40,891 nucleotides of DNA from Gemmatimonadota bacterium (GTDB lineage Bacteria; Gemmatimonadota; Gemmatimonadetes; JACCXV01; JAHWKZ01), in the NCBI GenBank assembly GCA_025937815.1, contig JAICQP010000006.1, positions 1 to 40,891 on the forward strand, given 5' to 3'. The position numbers and the translations under genes were made by a program. Shown here one piece after another: positions 25,701 through 33,415 of this stretch. The notes under the pieces are model-generated. The model saw nothing but the letters and a program-made list of their open reading frames with translations, was not told the origin of the DNA and did not search any database. Position 1 is the stretch's first letter; every line of letters starts with the position of its first letter.

Positions 25701-25772
25701 CTGAAGCACGTGACGGATCGCGGCGGCGCCCCGACCGCGGAGCCGGCGGCGCAGACGACCGGCGCACACTGA
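22737..25772 (+). CDS. actB: Alternative complex III iron-sulfur subunit ActB
   Basis: Large periplasmic subunit, 1011 residues: an N-terminal molybdopterin-oxidoreductase-like part (about 45-740) fused to a C-terminal ferredoxin-like part (about 765-960). A Tat-type signal (R3-R4-D-F-L-K) is followed by a Cys at 21, a likely lipid anchor. The C-terminal part has 15 cysteines in four groups (776, 779, 782, 786; 832, 835, 840, 844; 864, 870, 874; 911, 914, 943, 947), which fits three [4Fe-4S] and one [3Fe-4S] cluster as in known ACIII structures. Unexpectedly, the N-terminal part also keeps C52, C55, C59 and C87 (C-x2-C-x3-C-x27-C), the pattern of the extra cluster in Mo enzymes. The ATG at 22737 was chosen because it begins the Tat signal. 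Confidence 0.95.
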   Translation: MERRDFLKLIGITGAGAATACDAKVGPQSLIPYMVPPEDITPGIPTWYASTCRECPAGCGTHVKTREGRVIKLEGNPDSPVNRGKLCARGQAAHQNLYDPDRLKGPKRLQDGDYVDAPWEEAAAAIAAEIGRLRTQSGGEPGAVVLLTGLQTGTRERLYDEWAQALGARRVVYEPFAYEALLEANRRVFGEAALPAYDIEGAEFVISFGAEFLETWISPVRYAGQWARMHAFRGDEAVEKGIFVAVEPRLSMTASNADEWVSVKPGTEYLVALAMANVLGAGGEASEWTPQRAGEATGVDPATIERLARLFADKRSVALPGGISTSHPKATAAAVAVNLLNRAGGAFGDTVTLSAPVTGPVAGSYRAIVDLVSEMQTGTIQALLIADANPVYSLPPALGFAEALRQVRLRVSFSSVFDETSAWCHWLLPDHTPLESWGDWVPQQDVIGIQQPAMRPVFNTRATPDVLLDVWRAIGGGEEGAAAPEEATWYDYLRAAWSDRAPDERAWAAVLKAGGIWEAAAVTPSYLQPTDAATAGRAGAGAAATAEAGGGEAADFSPAEFEGPSGEGTFALVVYPQLALYDGRTANRPWLQELPDPATTVAWQTWVELHPETADELGLVNGDVVSVDSGHGSVEAPVIRYYGARRDTVAMPLGRGHDRMGRFAAGRGVNPIALLPPTADADSGGFAWQGVRVQLTKTGAKVEPLTFQGSDSDHGRDLAEAIPMAEALRLASGGAEEHVEEHVVGEDIPLTVERVARDSDSESPYRWGMAISVDACIGCNACVAACSAENNLPFVGPERVARSRFMNWIRIERYFEEKPGGGVETHHLPMLCQHCGAAPCEPVCPVYATYHNPDGLNVQVYNRCVGTRYCSNNCPYKVRYFNWFQYEWPEPLNWGLNPDVTAREKGVMEKCTYCVQRINAAKIVVKDQGPDAVIPEGMFQTACQQTCPTDAIVFGNLKDPASRVARLAGGPLAYSALEHLNTRPANFYLKHVTDRGGAPTAEPAAQTTGAH

Positions 25773-25782
25773 GGAGTCGGAC

Positions 25783-27153
25783 GTGAGCGACAGGACGATG
25801 GAGAAGAGCGGACGCGCGCAGGCACAGATCTTCCGGCGCGTCAACCGGGACATCCTGGCCACGCTCCAGCGGCCCGGCGTCGGCTGGGCGGCCATGATGG
25901 CGGTCGTCCTGACGGTGCTCGGGATAGGAGTCATCGCCGAGGTCTATCAGATCAAGGTGGGGCTCGGCGTGGCCGGCTACGAGCCGCCGGTCATGTGGGC
26001 GGTGTACATCACCGACTTCGTGTTCTGGGTCGGCATCGCGCACTCCGGAACGCTGATCTCGGCGATCCTGTTCCTGTTCCGCGCCCAGTTCCGGACGGCG
26101 GTCTATCGCATCTCCGAAACCATGACCGTGTTCGCGGTCATGACCGCGGGACTGTTCCCGCTCATCCACCTGGGCCGCGTCTGGTACTTCTATTACCTCG
26201 TCCCGTATCCCAACGAGCGGCTCCTGTGGCCGAACTTCCGGAGCCCGCTGGTGTGGGACTTCTTCGCGATATCGACATACTTCACGATCAGCTCCGTATT
26301 CCTGTACGTGGGGCTGATTCCGGACATCGCGGTCGCACGGGACCGCGCCCGGACTCGCTTCCGGCGGCGGCTGTACAGCGTTCTCTCGCTGGGGTGGCAG
26401 GGAACTGACACGCAATGGCGTCACTACAACCGGGCCTATCTCTTCCTGGCGGGCCTCGCGACGCCGCTCGTCCTGTCCGTGCACTCCGTCGTGTCATGGG
26501 ACTTCGCCATGGCGATCGTTCCCGGCTGGCACTCCACGATCTTCGCACCGTACTTCGTGGCGGGCGCGATCTTCAGCGGCGTGGCGATGGTGATCACGCT
26601 CGTGGTACCGCTGAGGCGGGCGTTCGGACTGCAGGATTACATCGACGAGTATCATCTCGATCGACTGGCCAAGCTCCTGCTTCTGACGTCCTCGATCGTC
26701 TTTTATGCCTATCTCGTGGAGTTCTGGACGGCCTGGTACTCCGGTTCGGATTACGAGAGAGCCGTCTTCTGGGATCGGGCGTTCGGGCAGTACGCGTGGG
26801 CTGCGTGGATCATGTACAGCTGCAACTGCATCATCCCTCTGGCCCTGTGGTTCAGGCGCGTACGGACGTCGTGGTTCTGGATGTTCATCATCTCGATCTT
26901 CGTCAACCTCGGAATGTGGTTCGAGCGGTTCGTCATCATCATCCAGTCGCTGGCTCACGAGTTCGAGCCCTTCCAGTGGGACTACTACACTCCCACCTGG
27001 GTCGAGATGGCGATCACCGCCGGTTCGTTCGCCTGGTTCCTGATGTGGTTCCTGCTATTCATCAAGTTCCTGCCATCGATGGCGATCGCGGAGCTCAAGG
27101 AGCTGTTGCCTCCGAAGCTTAAGCGGGCGAAGGAGGAGGTGGAGAAGGCATGA
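25783..27153 (+). CDS. actC: Alternative complex III membrane subunit ActC (NrfD-like)
   Basis: Quinol-oxidising integral membrane subunit of the NrfD/PsrC family, 456 residues with about ten transmembrane helices. Motifs seen include W-V-G-I-A-H-S-G-T-L-I-S-A-I-L-F near 85-100, W-D-F-A-M-A-I-V-P-G-W-H-S-T-I-F-A-P-Y-F-V-A-G, and N-L-G-M-W-F-E-R-F-V-I-I. All are typical of ActC, where the quinol site is formed from helices facing ActB. The start is a GTG with GAGGAGTCGGAC upstream. It overlaps actD by four bases. Confidence 0.95.
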   Translation: MSDRTMEKSGRAQAQIFRRVNRDILATLQRPGVGWAAMMAVVLTVLGIGVIAEVYQIKVGLGVAGYEPPVMWAVYITDFVFWVGIAHSGTLISAILFLFRAQFRTAVYRISETMTVFAVMTAGLFPLIHLGRVWYFYYLVPYPNERLLWPNFRSPLVWDFFAISTYFTISSVFLYVGLIPDIAVARDRARTRFRRRLYSVLSLGWQGTDTQWRHYNRAYLFLAGLATPLVLSVHSVVSWDFAMAIVPGWHSTIFAPYFVAGAIFSGVAMVITLVVPLRRAFGLQDYIDEYHLDRLAKLLLLTSSIVFYAYLVEFWTAWYSGSDYERAVFWDRAFGQYAWAAWIMYSCNCIIPLALWFRRVRTSWFWMFIISIFVNLGMWFERFVIIIQSLAHEFEPFQWDYYTPTWVEMAITAGSFAWFLMWFLLFIKFLPSMAIAELKELLPPKLKRAKEEVEKA

Positions 27154-27680
27154 GCGCCGAATTGCTGGAGCGGGGGGTGCGCGGCGCCTTCTACACTCTC
27201 GAGGAGGCCGCCCACGCGGTGGACGTCCTGGAGGAGAACGGCTTCGCCCAAAGCGACATAACGGTGTTTTCTCCGATACCGACGGCGGAGGTGGAGGAGC
27301 ACTTCGTCCGGCCTCGAAGCCCCGTGAGATACATGACCCTGACCGGCGGGATCCTGGGCTGCATCACGGGGTTCGCGCTCACCTACTGGACCTTCTTCGC
27401 CTGGCCCCATCACGTGGGCGGCAAGCCCGTCTCTTCCTTCCCGGTAGCGGTCGTCATCATGTTCGAGCTTACAGTGCTGCTGGGCGGTCTCTTCTCGCTG
27501 GCCGCGGTCTTCATCTTCAGCCGCATCCCCGCGCTGACCATGAAGCCCGGGTATCACCCGCGCTTCTCCGAGGACCTGTTCGGGGTCTTCGTGCACACCT
27601 CGGAGGAAGAAGGCAAGCGGAGCGCGAGCCGGGTGCTGGACGGCCTGGGCGCGCTGGAGGTGCGCGATGAGCCTGCGTAG
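27150..27680 (+). CDS. actD: Alternative complex III subunit ActD (DUF3341)
   Basis: A 176-residue DUF3341 protein. An N-terminal cytoplasmic alpha/beta domain (G-A-F-Y-T-L-E-E-A-A-H-A-V-D-V-L) is followed by two transmembrane helices (about 65-85 and 100-125) and a C-terminal segment containing F-S-E-D-L-F-G-V-F-V. In ACIII structures this subunit braces ActC and ActF on the cytoplasmic side. The ATG overlaps the actC stop (ATGA), and its end overlaps the actE start by 14 bases. Confidence 0.94.
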   Translation: MSAELLERGVRGAFYTLEEAAHAVDVLEENGFAQSDITVFSPIPTAEVEEHFVRPRSPVRYMTLTGGILGCITGFALTYWTFFAWPHHVGGKPVSSFPVAVVIMFELTVLLGGLFSLAAVFIFSRIPALTMKPGYHPRFSEDLFGVFVHTSEEEGKRSASRVLDGLGALEVRDEPA

Positions 27681-28191
27681 AGAGCTCCTCATGGCGCTGG
27701 CCCTGCCCCTGGCCGCATGCGAGTGGTTCAGCACGATGAGCGATCCGCCCTCGATCGAACCGCACGAGCGGGCGCCGCTCCTGGCGGCCGAGCATTCCGT
27801 TCCACTGGACGGGCTGCCGGACTACGACCTGACCAATGCCGACGACCGCGTCTCGAACCCGCAGCCCTCGTCGCCGTCCTCGCTGGAGGCCGGGAGGGCA
27901 TACTACGATACCTTCTGCGCCGTGTGCCACGGAGCAAGCGGTCGCGGAGACGGTCCGCTGACCAGGCGCTTCCCGGCGATCCCGGCCATCGCGACCGCGC
28001 AGGTTGCGGGATACACGGATCCCTACGTGTTCGCGCTCATCTCCAAGGGGCGAGGGCTCATGCCCGAGTACAGCCGAATTCCTGTCTCGGCGCGCTGGGA
28101 CATCGTCAACTACGTGCGAACGCTGTCGCCGGGCGCCGGGGCGACGGGCGCCTCGGGGGCCGGGACCACCGGTGATGGAGGCGCGCCATGA
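27667..28191 (+). CDS. actE: Alternative complex III monohaem cytochrome subunit ActE
   Basis: Lipid-anchored cytochrome c subunit, 174 residues. The signal ends in L-A-A-C with C18 as the anchor. One haem motif is present, C84-A-V-C-H88, in the class I pattern G-R-A-Y-Y-D-T-F-C, with M132 (G-R-G-L-M-P-E-Y) as the probable axial ligand and the C-terminal helix W-D-I-V-N-Y-V-R-T-L. The last 20 residues are a Gly/Ala/Thr-rich tail. In ACIII this haem hands electrons to the oxidase or a soluble carrier. It overlaps actD and actF. Confidence 0.94.
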   Translation: MSLRRELLMALALPLAACEWFSTMSDPPSIEPHERAPLLAAEHSVPLDGLPDYDLTNADDRVSNPQPSSPSSLEAGRAYYDTFCAVCHGASGRGDGPLTRRFPAIPAIATAQVAGYTDPYVFALISKGRGLMPEYSRIPVSARWDIVNYVRTLSPGAGATGASGAGTTGDGGAP

Positions 28192-29486
28192 GCGCGCACG
28201 GACATCCGCTCCCGACTCTGAAGGTCGACGATCTGGTGGCCAGCATGGACGACCGCTCGCGCGGTGTCTATGCCCTGGCGGTGGGTCTCTGCCTGCTCGG
28301 CGTCGTGGGGTTCATCGCCGGAGTGCTCAGCGACCCGCAGCGGGCCTGGACGGCGCTCGTCTGGAACTGGTCGCTGTGGAGCGGAATCGCCGTCGGCGGC
28401 GCCGCGGTGGTGGCCGCGGCCAGCATCTCCTATGGGCATTGGCTGCGTCCGATGCGGCGGATCGCCGAAGGGCTTACGGCGTTCCTGCCGGTTTCGTACC
28501 TGATCATGCTGGTGATGCTGTTTGGACTGGAACACGTGTACGAATGGGTGGAGCATCCGATCGCGGTGAAGGAGAAGTGGCTCAACCCGACGTTCTTCTC
28601 GGTTCGCCAGATCGTCGGCCTGGCGATCCTCTACGGAACCGCGCTGGCGCTCGTCTACTGGTCGATGCGCCCCGATCTGGGGCGGCTCAGGGATCGCGTC
28701 CACGGCTGGAGGCGGACCCTGTACGACCGGCTGACAGGCGGCTGGGAAGGGGAGGACGTGGAGCTCGAGCGGGCCGCCTCCGCGCGCGCGAAACTGGCTC
28801 CGGCCTATGCCGTCATCTATGCCGTCTTCGTAACCGTGTGGGCCTGGGACTGGCTGATGTCGATCGACCCGCACTGGTTCTCGACACTGTTTCCCGCCTG
28901 GATCTTCATGACCTACTTCCTCGGCGCGCTCGGGGTGACGGCCATCATGACGTGCCGCCTGCGGGCATATCCTCCCTTCGCGAACGCCGTTCCGCTCCGG
29001 TATCTCCACGACATCGGCAAGATGGTGTTCGCGTTCACCGTCTTCTGGACGTATCTGTTCTTCGCCCAGTACCTGGTCATCTGGTACGGGCGGCTTCCGG
29101 AAGAGACGGGCTTCGTCAAGCTGCGGCTCTGGGGAGCGTACGAGCCGATCGCGATCGGCGTACTGGCGTGCGTGTTCCTGATCCCGTTCCTGGGTCTCCT
29201 GGGCATCCACTCGAAGCGCAACCCGGTGACGCTGACCCTCTTCTCGACGATCAGCCTCTTCGGGCTGTGGCTGTTTCATCTCCTGCTGGTCGCGCCGACG
29301 CCCTATCCCGATTTCATCGCCTTCGGCTGGATCGAGGCCCTGGTGGCGATCGGTATGGCGGGCACGTTCGCCATGTGCTTCCTCACGTTCGTGCGGGCCT
29401 TCCCGCCCCTCGCCATCGCAGCGGGACTTCCGACCGAGGAGGACGAGATGAAGCTGCGACGGGAGACCGGGCCGCTGCACGACTGA
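28188..29486 (+). CDS. actF: Alternative complex III membrane subunit ActF
   Basis: Second NrfD-like membrane subunit, 432 residues with about ten transmembrane helices, paired with ActC in the complex. Features typical of ActF: G-H-W-L-R-P-M-R-R-I-A-E near 85-96, W-L-N-P-T-F-F-S-V-R-Q, W-D-W-L-M-S-I-D-P-H-W-F-S-T-L-F, and H-D-I-G-K-M-V-F-A-F-T. The ATG overlaps the actE stop (ATGA). It ends the act operon; no cytochrome oxidase gene follows, and the next gene is convergent, 22 bases away. Confidence 0.94.
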   Translation: MSAHGHPLPTLKVDDLVASMDDRSRGVYALAVGLCLLGVVGFIAGVLSDPQRAWTALVWNWSLWSGIAVGGAAVVAAASISYGHWLRPMRRIAEGLTAFLPVSYLIMLVMLFGLEHVYEWVEHPIAVKEKWLNPTFFSVRQIVGLAILYGTALALVYWSMRPDLGRLRDRVHGWRRTLYDRLTGGWEGEDVELERAASARAKLAPAYAVIYAVFVTVWAWDWLMSIDPHWFSTLFPAWIFMTYFLGALGVTAIMTCRLRAYPPFANAVPLRYLHDIGKMVFAFTVFWTYLFFAQYLVIWYGRLPEETGFVKLRLWGAYEPIAIGVLACVFLIPFLGLLGIHSKRNPVTLTLFSTISLFGLWLFHLLLVAPTPYPDFIAFGWIEALVAIGMAGTFAMCFLTFVRAFPPLAIAAGLPTEEDEMKLRRETGPLHD

Positions 29487-29508
29487 GCCGACCCGGGACG
29501 GATTGGAG

Positions 29509-30486
29509 TCAGAGTCCGCGCAAAGCGTTCAGCAGCCGTAGCTGACTGCCGGTGGAAGCAGGATCCTTCCTCACCTGGGCAGCATTTCCGTCGAGCGTCA
29601 AAGTCAAGCCTGCGGGAGCGAGGCAATCATCGAGCGGCAGGGTCGCCGTTCCCGCGACGTACTCGCCGAAGAAGGCGGTGCGGTCCTCTCCACGGACCTC
29701 GGCGACATAGGCCATTACGTCGTCTAGCGTATAGCGACGATCCGCCGCGCCGTGACGGGCAAACAGGAGCCGCATCACGTCGTCGAGTGTCCTTTCATCT
29801 CCGCTGCTGGTTCTGATCTCGATATCGAGGCAAAACGCCACCGCCAGCCCTCCTCCCTCGACCAGGCCTGTGTGCTCCTCCTTGGCCGGTCCGGCCTCGC
29901 GCATCGAGATGGATCCGAGGCCCGGGTCCATCAGGTACATCTCGAGGAGCCGACCGAGCACGTACAGGAACGTCGGTTCGTCCAGCGCCCCCATCCTCCC
30001 CAGCGCGCGCAACGTGTAGTACTGGGTGAACCCCTCGCTCAGCCACTGCTCCTCGACGCCCGCGTAACGAAAGCCCTCGGCGTTCCACAGGTGGAAGATC
30101 TCATGCGTCAACACGCCCCTCCACAGGAGGTGATCGAGCTGCTCCTCTGGCGGAGGCATCGTCATGTCGATCCGGCCGGGCTCTGACTCGCCGCGGAGCA
30201 CATCGCCCTCGACAATCGCGATCGTGATCCCTTCGTAGGGACCGCTGAGGAACGTTTCGGGAAGCGAGCCGAAGAGCTCGAGGTCGTAGGCGAAGGCGCC
30301 CTCGGCGGTCGCGCGGATCTCGTCCGCGAGCGCGACGAGCGCCGGGCCGTGCAACGCGAAGGCGATCTCGACAGAGTCGGCCTCGATCGTGAATCGGCGC
30401 TCTGGCTCTTGGGCGGGCAGAGGGCCCACCCCCAGCAGGGTCCATGCGAGAGGTGCCAAGGGAACGAGAAGGACCTGGGGTCGCAT
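29509..30486 (-). CDS. Exported M61-type (gluzincin) metallopeptidase
   Basis: Predicted periplasmic zinc peptidase, 325 residues, with a Sec signal (about 1-25, ending L-P-A-Q). The active site H128-E-I-F-H132 is followed after 18 residues by E151 (W-L-S-E-G-F-T-Q-Y-Y), the HExxH-x18-E pattern. Both H-E-I-F-H-L-W-N and S-E-G-F-T-x-Y-Y resemble the M61 glycyl-aminopeptidase group more than M1. It lacks the C-terminal PDZ domain often found in M61 proteins and has a short N-terminal domain. The ATG at 30486 was chosen because GGGAGGG precedes it and the signal peptide begins there; an upstream start would add 37 low-complexity residues. The substrate is unknown. Confidence 0.82.
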   Translation of the reverse strand: MRPQVLLVPLAPLAWTLLGVGPLPAQEPERRFTIEADSVEIAFALHGPALVALADEIRATAEGAFAYDLELFGSLPETFLSGPYEGITIAIVEGDVLRGESEPGRIDMTMPPPEEQLDHLLWRGVLTHEIFHLWNAEGFRYAGVEEQWLSEGFTQYYTLRALGRMGALDEPTFLYVLGRLLEMYLMDPGLGSISMREAGPAKEEHTGLVEGGGLAVAFCLDIEIRTSSGDERTLDDVMRLLFARHGAADRRYTLDDVMAYVAEVRGEDRTAFFGEYVAGTATLPLDDCLAPAGLTLTLDGNAAQVRKDPASTGSQLRLLNALRGL

Positions 30487-30620
30487 CGTACCCTCCCTAC
30501 GTCGCCGCCGTCCCCCGGGTTTCGCGTCGGACGGCCCTCCGAGAGCTGGTGGTGGAAACCGTGCGGGACGGTAGATTGCCGGTGGCAGCACTCTCATCGA
30601 AAGATCTGAACCCGAGGACC
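30487..30620. other. Divergent promoter region, peptidase and ctaA
   Basis: This 134-bp gap must hold start signals for the minus-strand peptidase and the plus-strand ctaA. A -10-like TAGATT at 30572-30577 could serve ctaA, but no good -35 box lies 16-18 bases upstream. The peptidase ribosome site is next to its ATG. No clear operator is seen. Confidence 0.3.
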
Positions 30621-31598
30621 ATGACTACGATCCGCGTCGCCCACCGTCCCGCGCTGGGTGTCTACACGAAGATCGTCGCCGTTTGCACGTTCCTGCTGCT
30701 CCTGGCCGGCGCCATGGTCACGAGCACGGGGTCCGGCCTCGCGGTGCCGGACTGGCCGCTGTCGTTCGGCAAGGTCATGCCGGCCATGGAGGGCGGCGTG
30801 CTCTACGAGCACGGCCACCGCATGGTGGCCACGTTCGTGGGAGCGCTGATCGTCGGCGAGGCTCTCTGGCTATGGCGCATCGAGCCGCGGCGATGGGTGC
30901 GCGTCCTCGGATGGTTCGCCCTCGGCGGCGTGATCCTGCAGGGAGCGCTCGGCGGGTTGACGGTTCTTCTCCGCCTGCCGGACGCCGTGTCGGTGAGCCA
31001 CGCCGCCCTCGCCCAGCTCGTGTTCGGCCTCACGGTCGCCATCGCCGTGGCGTGCTCCCGATCGTGGCTACGGGACGGCGCCGCCGAGGCCGTAGACGCC
31101 GACGCGTTCTCGCTCTTTTCGCTCGCGGCGCTCGCCTGCGCCGCGATCTACCTGCAGATCCTCCTCGGCGCCGTGGTGCGGCACACGGGAGCCGGGCTCG
31201 CCATCCCGACCTTTCCGCTCGCCTTCGGCAGGCTTGTTCCGCCGCTCGATTCGTTTCCGGTCGCGATCCACTTCGCCCATCGCGTCGGCTCGATCGCGGT
31301 GACGCTGGTCGTCGCATGGGTCGCGGTGCGGGCTCTTCGGCGGCATCGGAGTCTGCCCCGCATCGTGGGCCCTGCGCTCCTCTTGCTCGCACTGGTCGCC
31401 ATCCAGATGGGGCTCGGGGCGTGGGTTGTCCTTTCCTACAAGTCGGCCTGGGTGACGTCCGCCCATCTGGGGACGGGCGCGCTCCTCTTCGCCACCGCGC
31501 TGTCGCTCGCCCTTCGCTCCCGGCGATACCTCGCGCTCGCCCCGCGGCCGGCCCACCCGCCGATCCGCCCTCACCGAGAGCCTGCCGGGGCCCGGTGA
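30621..31598 (+). CDS. ctaA: Haem A synthase (COX15/CtaA)
   Basis: Integral membrane enzyme that oxidises the C8 methyl of haem O to the formyl group of haem A for aa3-type oxidases. It has 325 residues and eight transmembrane helices. The conserved E63-H-G-H66-R motif and H127, H220 and H282 mark the two four-helix halves and the haem ligands (E-x-x-H-R in the first half, H-F-A-H-R in the second). T-G-S-G-L-A-V-P-D-W-P-L and T-G-A-G-L-A-I-P-T-F-P-L are the paired periplasmic loops. I chose the ATG at 30621, because the upstream extension has no family character and crosses the intergenic region. Its end overlaps the ctaB GTG. Confidence 0.95.
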   Translation: MTTIRVAHRPALGVYTKIVAVCTFLLLLAGAMVTSTGSGLAVPDWPLSFGKVMPAMEGGVLYEHGHRMVATFVGALIVGEALWLWRIEPRRWVRVLGWFALGGVILQGALGGLTVLLRLPDAVSVSHAALAQLVFGLTVAIAVACSRSWLRDGAAEAVDADAFSLFSLAALACAAIYLQILLGAVVRHTGAGLAIPTFPLAFGRLVPPLDSFPVAIHFAHRVGSIAVTLVVAWVAVRALRRHRSLPRIVGPALLLLALVAIQMGLGAWVVLSYKSAWVTSAHLGTGALLFATALSLALRSRRYLALAPRPAHPPIRPHREPAGAR

Positions 31599-32458
31599 GA
31601 CACCTCATCAACGATTACATGATCCTCACGAAGGTGCGGATCACAGCGCTCGTCCTCGTGACCGCCGCGACGGGCTTTCTGCTCGCGTCGGGCGCCGGTG
31701 TCGACCTCCCGTTGCTCGGCTGGACGCTCCTCGGAACCGGCCTGGCCGCGAGCGGGGCCGCGGCGCTGAACCAGGTGCTGGAGCGGGAGGCCGACGCCCG
31801 GATGCGGCGGACCGCTGGACGGCCGATTCCCGCGGGGCGGATGTCGGCGCCGCACGGCCTCGCGGTCGGCGTCGCGCTGTCTCTCGCCGGAGTGGGGGTG
31901 CTGGCCGCGCGTGTGAACCTGCTCACCGCGGCCCTGGCCCTCGTGACCGTGCTCCTGTACGTGGGCGTCTATACGCCCTTGAAGCGCATGACCACTCTCA
32001 ACACGATCGTGGGCGCCGTGCCCGGCGCGATACCCCCCGTCATGGGCTGGACCGCCGCCTCCGGGGACCTCGGCGCTCCCGCGGGCGTACTGTTCGCGAT
32101 CCTCTTTCTGTGGCAGCTGCCCCACTTCCTGGCGATCGCGTGGATCTTCCGCGACGACTACCGCCGGGGTGGCTTCCCGATGCTGCCTGTCGTGGACCCC
32201 GAGGGCCGCACCACCGGACACCAGGTGGCGCTCTACTCTGCGGCGCTGGTTCCGGTCTCGCTCCTCCCCACGTTTCTCGGTCTGACCGGGCCGATCTACT
32301 TCTTCGGGGCGCTCGTCCTGGGCCTCGGGTTTCTGGGCTTCGGCCTGCGCATGGCGCGGAACCGCCGCGGGAGGGAAGCGCGGGGGGTGCTCCTGGCCTC
32401 GGTCACCTACCTGCCCCTGCTCCTGGCGCTCCTGGTCATCGACCGCGGCCCTGCCTAG
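31595..32458 (+). CDS. ctaB: Protohaem IX farnesyltransferase (haem O synthase)
   Basis: UbiA-family membrane prenyltransferase that adds farnesyl to protohaem to make haem O, the substrate of CtaA. It has 287 residues and about nine helices. The first Asp-rich-type motif reads N59-x3-E63-x3-D67 (A-L-N-Q-V-L-E-R-E-A-D-A-R-M-R-R-T), and the second region is W-I-F-R-D-D-Y-R-R-G-G-F-P-M-L-P. The GTG at 31595 overlaps the ctaA stop (GTGA) and is the likely start; an ATG at 31619 is an alternative. Also known as CyoE. Its TAG stop touches the next gene. Confidence 0.95.
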   Translation: MRHLINDYMILTKVRITALVLVTAATGFLLASGAGVDLPLLGWTLLGTGLAASGAAALNQVLEREADARMRRTAGRPIPAGRMSAPHGLAVGVALSLAGVGVLAARVNLLTAALALVTVLLYVGVYTPLKRMTTLNTIVGAVPGAIPPVMGWTAASGDLGAPAGVLFAILFLWQLPHFLAIAWIFRDDYRRGGFPMLPVVDPEGRTTGHQVALYSAALVPVSLLPTFLGLTGPIYFFGALVLGLGFLGFGLRMARNRRGREARGVLLASVTYLPLLLALLVIDRGPA

Positions 32459-33415
32459 GTGGCCGCTGCGCCTTCGATCGAGGTCGCCGGCGTCGCGTAT
32501 CGCTACGGCGCGCGTGAAGCGCTGCGGAACGTCTCCTTCCAGGTCCAGGCCGGGGAGCTGTTCGGCCTCCTGGGCCCGAACGGCGGCGGGAAGACGACGC
32601 TGCTCGAGATCCTGGCCACGCTTCGCCGCCCGACGGAAGGCGCGGCCAGGGTGGGCGGAGTGGACGTGGCCGCGAAGCCGGGCGAGGCGCGGCGGCTGAT
32701 CGCCGTCGTCTTCCAGCGGCCGGCTCTGGACGCGCAGCTGACGCCGGCGGAGAACCTGCGGCATCAGGGACATCTGTACGGGCTCGCGGGTCGGACCCTT
32801 CGGGAGCGGTCCGCGGAGCTCCTCGATCGGTTCGGGGTGGCGGATCGCGCGGATGACAGGGTGAAGGAGCTGTCGGGGGGTCTGCGTCGGCGCGTCGAGC
32901 TCGCCAAGGCGCTCCTCCATCGGCCACGGGTCCTTCTCCTCGACGAGCCCACGGTCGGTCTCGATCCCGGCGGCCGGCGGGAGCTGTGGCGGCACGCGCG
33001 CCGGCTCCGGAGCGAGTCCGGCGTCGCGATCCTGGTGACGACCCACCTGCTGGACGAGGCCGAGAATTGCGATCGGGTCGCGATCCTGGACCGCGGGAAG
33101 CTGGTCGCGCTCGATACGCCGGACGGGCTCAAGGCCGCCATCCGAGGGGAAGTGATTTCCCTCGACTGCGCCGAGCCCGAGCGGCTGGCCGGCGAGATCC
33201 GGAAGCGGTTCGCAGTCGAGGGCACGGTGGTGGACGGGACGGTGCGGATCGAGCGCCCGGACGGGGCCGCGCTCGTGCCCCGTCTTGCGGAGGCCTTCCC
33301 GGGAGCCATCCGTTCGATGACCGTCGGGAAGCCGACGCTCGAGGACGTGTTCGTCCAGCGTACCGGCCATCGATTCCACGAGACTCCGGCCGCGCGCGAA
33401 GGAGATGAGGTATGA
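32459..33415 (+). CDS. ABC exporter ATP-binding protein (DrrA-like)
   Basis: A 318-residue ATPase that would power the permease encoded next. Walker A is G-P-N-G-G-G-K-T at 39-46, the signature L-S-G-G-L near 138-142, Walker B L-L-L-D-E-P-T near 159-165, and the H-loop in V-T-T-H-L-L-D-E-A-E. A C-terminal extension of about 90 residues ends P-T-L-E-D-V-F-V-Q-R-T-G-H, the DrrA-type tail. CcmA of haem export is about 100 residues shorter and lacks this tail. The GTG start directly follows the ctaB stop, so it belongs to the haem A operon. The substrate is unknown; a role in oxidase cofactor or copper handling is only inferred from position. Confidence 0.9.
   Translation: MAAAPSIEVAGVAYRYGAREALRNVSFQVQAGELFGLLGPNGGGKTTLLEILATLRRPTEGAARVGGVDVAAKPGEARRLIAVVFQRPALDAQLTPAENLRHQGHLYGLAGRTLRERSAELLDRFGVADRADDRVKELSGGLRRRVELAKALLHRPRVLLLDEPTVGLDPGGRRELWRHARRLRSESGVAILVTTHLLDEAENCDRVAILDRGKLVALDTPDGLKAAIRGEVISLDCAEPERLAGEIRKRFAVEGTVVDGTVRIERPDGAALVPRLAEAFPGAIRSMTVGKPTLEDVFVQRTGHRFHETPAAREGDEV

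Noticed and set aside
22581-25934. Very long open frame on the minus strand opposite actB
   Set aside because: It lies exactly antisense to a well-conserved gene. In GC-rich DNA the antisense frame lacks stops by codon bias, and the translation is Arg/His-rich with no recognisable domain.
30444-30620. Longer N-terminus for ctaA
   Set aside because: The extra 59 residues cover the intergenic region and overlap the divergent peptidase start; CtaA starts normally at the ATG at 30621.
31571-33379. Long minus-strand frame opposite ctaB and the ABC ATPase
   Set aside because: Antisense shadow; it crosses the junction of two real genes and has no domain.
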